Shown here one piece after another: positions 60,745 through 64,000 of a stretch of 64,000 bases of DNA. This DNA comes from Annona cherimola. Taxonomy: Eukaryota > Streptophyta > Magnoliopsida > Magnoliales > Annonaceae. Position 1 is the first letter of the stretch, and each line of letters starts with the position of its first letter. The translations under genes and the position numbers were made by a program. The notes under the pieces are model-generated. The model searched no databases. It was not told the origin of the DNA and saw only the letters and a list, made by a program, of their open reading frames with translations. The stretch is from assembly GCA_030490835.1 (NCBI GenBank), contig CM059973.1:83157221-83221220 (forward strand). The letters run 5' to 3'.

Positions 60745-60885
60745 TATTAGCATCATTCTGTCAGGGGATCCATTTCATCTATTTATTATTATTTATCCAA
60801 TAATAAAAATTAAAACCATTTTAATAAGAAATTTTTGCAGCCCAGCTATATGTACTTTGAAACTAGGAAAATTTTTTCCTACCCA
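59650..60885. repeat. Recent ~600-bp direct tandem duplication
   Basis: Copy 1 (about 59650-60272) and copy 2 (about 60273-60872) are nearly identical. The offset is 618 bp at the left and 590 bp at the right, because copy 2 lacks a ~20-bp segment (tgtacataaccgcagatggg) and has a shorter (TTA)n. The TTA tracts are at about 60111-60160 and 60714-60744. A word like aggaaaattttt stands at the start, the junction and the end, suggesting how the duplication arose. No gene lies inside. Confidence 0.9.
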
Positions 60886-61058
60886 TAACTGCCGTTTACT
60901 TTTTCCTCGATGCCCAAAATGCCCATCTCCTCTTCAAGCCTTCAACGCACCTGAGTTGCTACGGATCTACAATGCTGCAGGATTTGAGCGTTGGTGATCC
61001 TGGGAGAAATTGGCCATGGCCACAGCCAGCTCCGCTGGGTGAACTTCTCAGCTCGGTC

Positions 61059-61468
61059 TGTTGGAAGTTAAACTTAATTTAATTTTGGGTTATTATGTTT
61101 TCATGCATCTAGTGTAATACATGAATGTAATAAGTGATTAGTACATGTACTTAGTGATAAATATTCACTTGGTTAATTTCATTCATGCATAAATACATGT
61201 ACTTAGTGATAAACATGCACTTAGTTAATTTCATTCATGCATAAATACATGTACCTAGTGATAAGCATGCACCTAGTTAATTTCATTCATGCATAGATAT
61301 TTATGATGTTCATGAATATTGTGTGGAAAAGAAGCATCACTTCTAGTATAAATAGATATGAAGATGTTCATTTGAGAGAGAGGGTGTGAGAAAGGAAAAA
61401 AAATAAAGATTTCAATAAGAAAATAGAAGTCAATTTCTCCTCTATTTCTTTGTGCTTTTTCTCCAACA
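61059..61468 (+). repeat. 5' LTR of the Copia element
   Basis: A 410-bp LTR with TGTTGG...CCAACA termini. It contains three 52-bp tandem repeats (61142-61297), a TATA box (tataaata, 61347-61354) and a poly(A) signal (aataaa, 61402-61407), consistent with U3-R-U5 order. Confidence 0.88.
61142..61297 (+). repeat. Three 52-bp tandem repeats in the LTR U3
   Basis: Units start with 'tacatgtac(t/c)tagtgataa' at 61142, 61194 and 61246 and end with 'ttaatttcattcatgcata'. They lie just upstream of the LTR TATA box, where enhancer-like repeats are known in other LTRs. Confidence 0.85.
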
Positions 61469-61471
61469 AAT

Positions 61472-61483
61472 TGGTATCAGAGC
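61472..61483 (+). promoter_or_regulatory. Primer binding site
   Basis: TGGTATCAGAGC lies three bases after the LTR. This is the usual plant Copia site complementary to the 3' end of initiator tRNA-Met, and it primes minus-strand synthesis. Confidence 0.9.
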
Positions 61484-61485
61484 CT

Positions 61486-62040
61486 ATGGCTATGAATAAT
61501 GTTCCTTTTCAGTTTCCAAGGCTTACAAAAGAAAATTTTGACAGTTGGTCGATTCGAATGAAGGCAATACTTGGCTCACAAGATGCTTGGGAGATCGTCG
61601 AGAATGGGCATGAGGAACCTGAAAGCGAAACAACATTAAACCAAGCACAAAAGGATGCATTGCAGAAATCCAGAAAGAAAGATCATCAAGCTCTCACTCT
61701 TCTTCATCAAGGATTAGATGACGATATGTTTATGAAAGTGACAAATGCATCCACCTCAAAGGAGGCATGGGAGATTCTTCAAACAACTTATAGAGGTATT
61801 GAAAAGGTTAAAAAGGTACGTCTTCAAACATTGAGAAGTGAGTTTGAAACTCTTAGTATGAAAGAATCTGAGTCAATTTCAGAATATTATACAAGAACTT
61901 TGGCTATTGTGAATCAAATGAAAAGAAATGGTGAAAAAATTAAAGATATTCAAATAATTGAGAAGGTTCTCCGTTCTTTGGAACCAAGATTTGAACATAT
62001 TGTGGTGGCTATTGAGGAATCAAAGGACTTACATCTATGA
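61486..62040 (+). CDS. gag: Copia gag (UBN2 / Retrotran_gag_2), cut short by a frame break
   Basis: 184 residues from the ATG right after the primer site. The N-terminus '[20 protein letters not shown]' is the DUF4219-like start of plant Copia gags. It is followed by the UBN2 core ('[14 protein letters not shown]', '[14 protein letters not shown]', '[13 protein letters not shown]', '[14 protein letters not shown]'). It stops at TGA 62038-62040, where related gags continue into the zinc knuckle. Downstream sequence carries on the family pattern in another frame, so a 1-nt loss around 62028-62033 is the likely cause. An upstream in-frame ATG at 61450 lies inside the LTR and is not the start. 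Confidence 0.85.
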   Translation: MAMNNVPFQFPRLTKENFDSWSIRMKAILGSQDAWEIVENGHEEPESETTLNQAQKDALQKSRKKDHQALTLLHQGLDDDMFMKVTNASTSKEAWEILQTTYRGIEKVKKVRLQTLRSEFETLSMKESESISEYYTRTLAIVNQMKRNGEKIKDIQIIEKVLRSLEPRFEHIVVAIEESKDLHL

Positions 62041-64000
62041 CTATTGATGAGTTGATTGGCTCTTTACAAGTTCATGAAGAAAGAATGAAACGAAACAAAT
62101 CTGAAGCTTCAGAGAAAGTCTTGTTGACAAAAACCTCTCTTAATAACAAAGAGCATTCTATGGGACATGGCTATGGTTTCAAAAATCAGAGAGACAGAGG
62201 TCGTGATCGTGGTCGTGGAGGAAGAAGAGGAGATTCTAGAAACTTCACTAATGAAGGAAATCAAAATTTTGAAAGAACACAAAGAGGACGTGGAAGAGGA
62301 GTCAGAGGAGGAAGAACAAATAGTGAGAAAAGGTATGAAAAATCTCAAATTGAATGCTTCATTTGTCACAAATATGGTCATTATGCAGCTGAATACAAAT
62401 CTCAAGTAGAATGCTACAAATGCCATAAGTATGGACATTATGCTTCTGAATGTCGAAATCCACCTCAAGAAAAAGCTAATTTTATTGAAGATAAAGAAAT
62501 AGATATTGAACCCACTTTGTTGCTGACTCTAAAAGAAGATGAAAAAGATGATAAAAGCATTTGGTACCTTGATAATGCTGCAAGTAATCACATGTGCGGT
62601 GACAAAACAAAATTCATAGAACTTGATGAGAAGGTTTTGGGTAGTGTTACTTTTGGAGATTCATCCGAAATTCAAATCAAAGGAAAAGGAAATATTCTCA
62701 TTCAGTTGAAGAATGGAGAACACAAGATTATTTTTTATGTTTATTTTGTGCCTAACTTAAAAAGTAACATTCTAAGCTTGGGACAACTTATAGAAAAAGG
62801 TTATGAAGTTTATATGAAAGATCGTCATCTGATATTGAGAGATAAGCATGGAAACTTGGTTGCAAAAGTTCTTATGACCCCAAACAGAATGTTTAAAGTA
62901 AATCTTCATACTGGTTCAGCTATATGTTTGAAATCTATTATAAATGATGATTCTTGGTTATGGCACATGCGTTTTGGGCACTTACATTTTGGAGGATTGA
63001 AATTGTTGAAACAAAAGCAGATGGTGAAAGGTCTTCCTTACATTGATCATCCAGAACAGATATGTGAAGGTTGTCTTTATGGGAAGCAGTTTCGGAATAG
63101 TTTTCCTAAAGAAGCTACTACAAGAGCTATGAATCCTTTGGAAGTTGTTCATACAGATATATGTGGGCCCATCAAACCAAGCTCATTTGGTAACAACAAT
63201 TACTTCCTTCTCTTCATTGATGATTTTAGTCGTAAGACATGGGTTTATTTTTTAAAACAGAAATTAGAAGCTTTCAAAGTTTTTCAAAACTTTAAAGCAT
63301 TTGTTGAAAAACAAAGTGGTTATATCATCAAAGCTTTGAGGTCCGATCGAGGTGGAGAATTCATGTCTAATGATTTTAAACAGTATTGTGATAAAAATGG
63401 AATTCGTCGCCTTTTAACAGTTCCAAGGTCGCCACAGCAGAATGGGGTCGTGGAAAGAAAGAACAGAACTATTTTGGACATGGCTCGAAGCATGTTGAAA
63501 TCTAAAAATATGCCTAAAGAATTTTGGGCTGAAGCTGTTGATTGTGCAGTTTATTTGTCCAATAGAAGTCCGACAAAAAATGTACAGGGAATGACACCTC
63601 AAGAAACATGGAGCGGATGGAAGCCAAGTGTTGCTCACTTGCGTGTATTTGGATGTCTGGCTTATACTCATGTACCTGATCAAGTAAGATTAAAGTTAGA
63701 TGATAAGAGTTCAAAATATGTCTTCATCGGTTATGATGCAAATTCAAAAGGCTACAAATTATATGATCCATTAACCAGTAGAATTATCATCAGCAGAGAT
63801 GTAAAATTTGATGAAGATGGTGCATGGGACTGGAAAATTCAGAAAGAAAAAAATTATAATTTTTTTCCTATTTTTCAAGATGATGAGCAATCAAATGAAA
63901 TACCAGATAATCATATCACTCCTCCATCTTCACCACCAGCTCATATTCCTCATGATTTATCATCATCGGAAGAAGAATCTTCAAGAAGAGCACATCGTTT
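62037..64000 (+). CDS. pol: Copia gag C-terminus, protease and integrase (partial, runs off window)
   Basis: An open frame of 654 codons with no stop to the window end. In order: an Arg/Gly-rich stretch; two CCHC-type zinc knuckles at 62355-62396 and 62412-62453, the first with Tyr in place of the last Cys; a protease start '[13 protein letters not shown]' (62562-62600), where families usually have D-(T/S/N)-G-A; a GAG-pre-integrase HHCC region ('[13 protein letters not shown]' and 'CEGCLYGK'); and the integrase core with Asp (63156), Asp (63345) and Glu (63453) at D-D-35-E spacing, then 'LRVFGCLAY' and 'KYVFIGYD'. Reverse transcriptase would follow outside the window. The ATG at 62037 overlaps the gag stop by ATGA. 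With gag split from it, translation as one polyprotein is broken. Confidence 0.88.
   Translation, partial: MTIDELIGSLQVHEERMKRNKSEASEKVLLTKTSLNNKEHSMGHGYGFKNQRDRGRDRGRGGRRGDSRNFTNEGNQNFERTQRGRGRGVRGGRTNSEKRYEKSQIECFICHKYGHYAAEYKSQVECYKCHKYGHYASECRNPPQEKANFIEDKEIDIEPTLLLTLKEDEKDDKSIWYLDNAASNHMCGDKTKFIELDEKVLGSVTFGDSSEIQIKGKGNILIQLKNGEHKIIFYVYFVPNLKSNILSLGQLIEKGYEVYMKDRHLILRDKHGNLVAKVLMTPNRMFKVNLHTGSAICLKSIINDDSWLWHMRFGHLHFGGLKLLKQKQMVKGLPYIDHPEQICEGCLYGKQFRNSFPKEATTRAMNPLEVVHTDICGPIKPSSFGNNNYFLLFIDDFSRKTWVYFLKQKLEAFKVFQNFKAFVEKQSGYIIKALRSDRGGEFMSNDFKQYCDKNGIRRLLTVPRSPQQNGVVERKNRTILDMARSMLKSKNMPKEFWAEAVDCAVYLSNRSPTKNVQGMTPQETWSGWKPSVAHLRVFGCLAYTHVPDQVRLKLDDKSSKYVFIGYDANSKGYKLYDPLTSRIIISRDVKFDEDGAWDWKIQKEKNYNFFPIFQDDEQSNEIPDNHITPPSSPPAHIPHDLSSSEEESSRRAHR

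Larger units (their letters stand above)
61059..64000 (+). mobile_element. Ty1/Copia LTR retrotransposon, 5' part
   Basis: It comprises a 5' LTR, a tRNA-Met-type primer site, gag, protease and integrase in that order, and runs past the window end. Integrase ahead of reverse transcriptase defines Ty1/Copia; reverse transcriptase and the 3' LTR are outside the window. The coding part is intact except for one frame break at the end of gag, so it is a young but probably defective copy. Confidence 0.92.

Noticed and set aside
61450..61485. Upstream ATG for Copia gag
   Set aside because: It is inside the LTR and the primer site. The ATG at 61486, just past the primer site, matches the usual gag start.

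Overview
The window is nuclear DNA of a flowering plant. The evidence is spliced genes with GT-AG introns, a plant-type P4-ATPase, a plant-specific DUF1645 gene, and long AT-rich intergenic stretches filled with MITEs, tRNA-derived SINEs, a 5'-truncated LINE and a Ty1/Copia retrotransposon. I could not resolve the lineage beyond angiosperm from sequence alone. There is no operon, CRISPR array or bacterial-type feature.

Layout. 1-16 kb is intergenic: a hAT-type MITE with an 8-bp target duplication (4858-5577), a cluster of related ~500-bp inverted-repeat elements (6.4-9.6 kb) with a SINE nested in one copy, a second SINE on the minus strand, several Tourist-like MITEs, and a decayed RNase H fragment. 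16460-25518 is the main gene, an intact 11-exon aminophospholipid ATPase (flippase) of 1184 residues with one GC-AG intron, a tandem duplication across its first splice donor and a Tourist-like MITE in intron 4. 25.5-48 kb is again intergenic: a SINE, a LINE tail whose RNase H frame starts at an ATG supplied by the target-site duplication, a Mutator-like element enclosing a piece of another transposon, a ~3.2-kb run of eight MITEs stacked in (TA)n tracts, and further SINEs and MITEs. 48405-49400 is a single-exon DUF1645 gene with a TATA box and two G-boxes. 51-58 kb holds more MITEs, a 120-bp tandem duplication and a 1.94-kb hAT element with an 8-bp target duplication. 59.6-60.9 kb is a recent ~600-bp tandem duplication. 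61059-64000 is the 5' LTR and gag-protease-integrase part of a Copia element that runs off the window.

The two host genes have no evident functional link: one encodes a membrane lipid flippase, the other a probable nuclear or cytosolic stress and growth protein. Most of the remaining sequence is explained by at least seven classes of mobile element. The (TA)n-targeting elements and the SINE pair with a common tail but different heads are the most distinctive. I found no wholly new biochemical system; the novelty is in transposon architecture.
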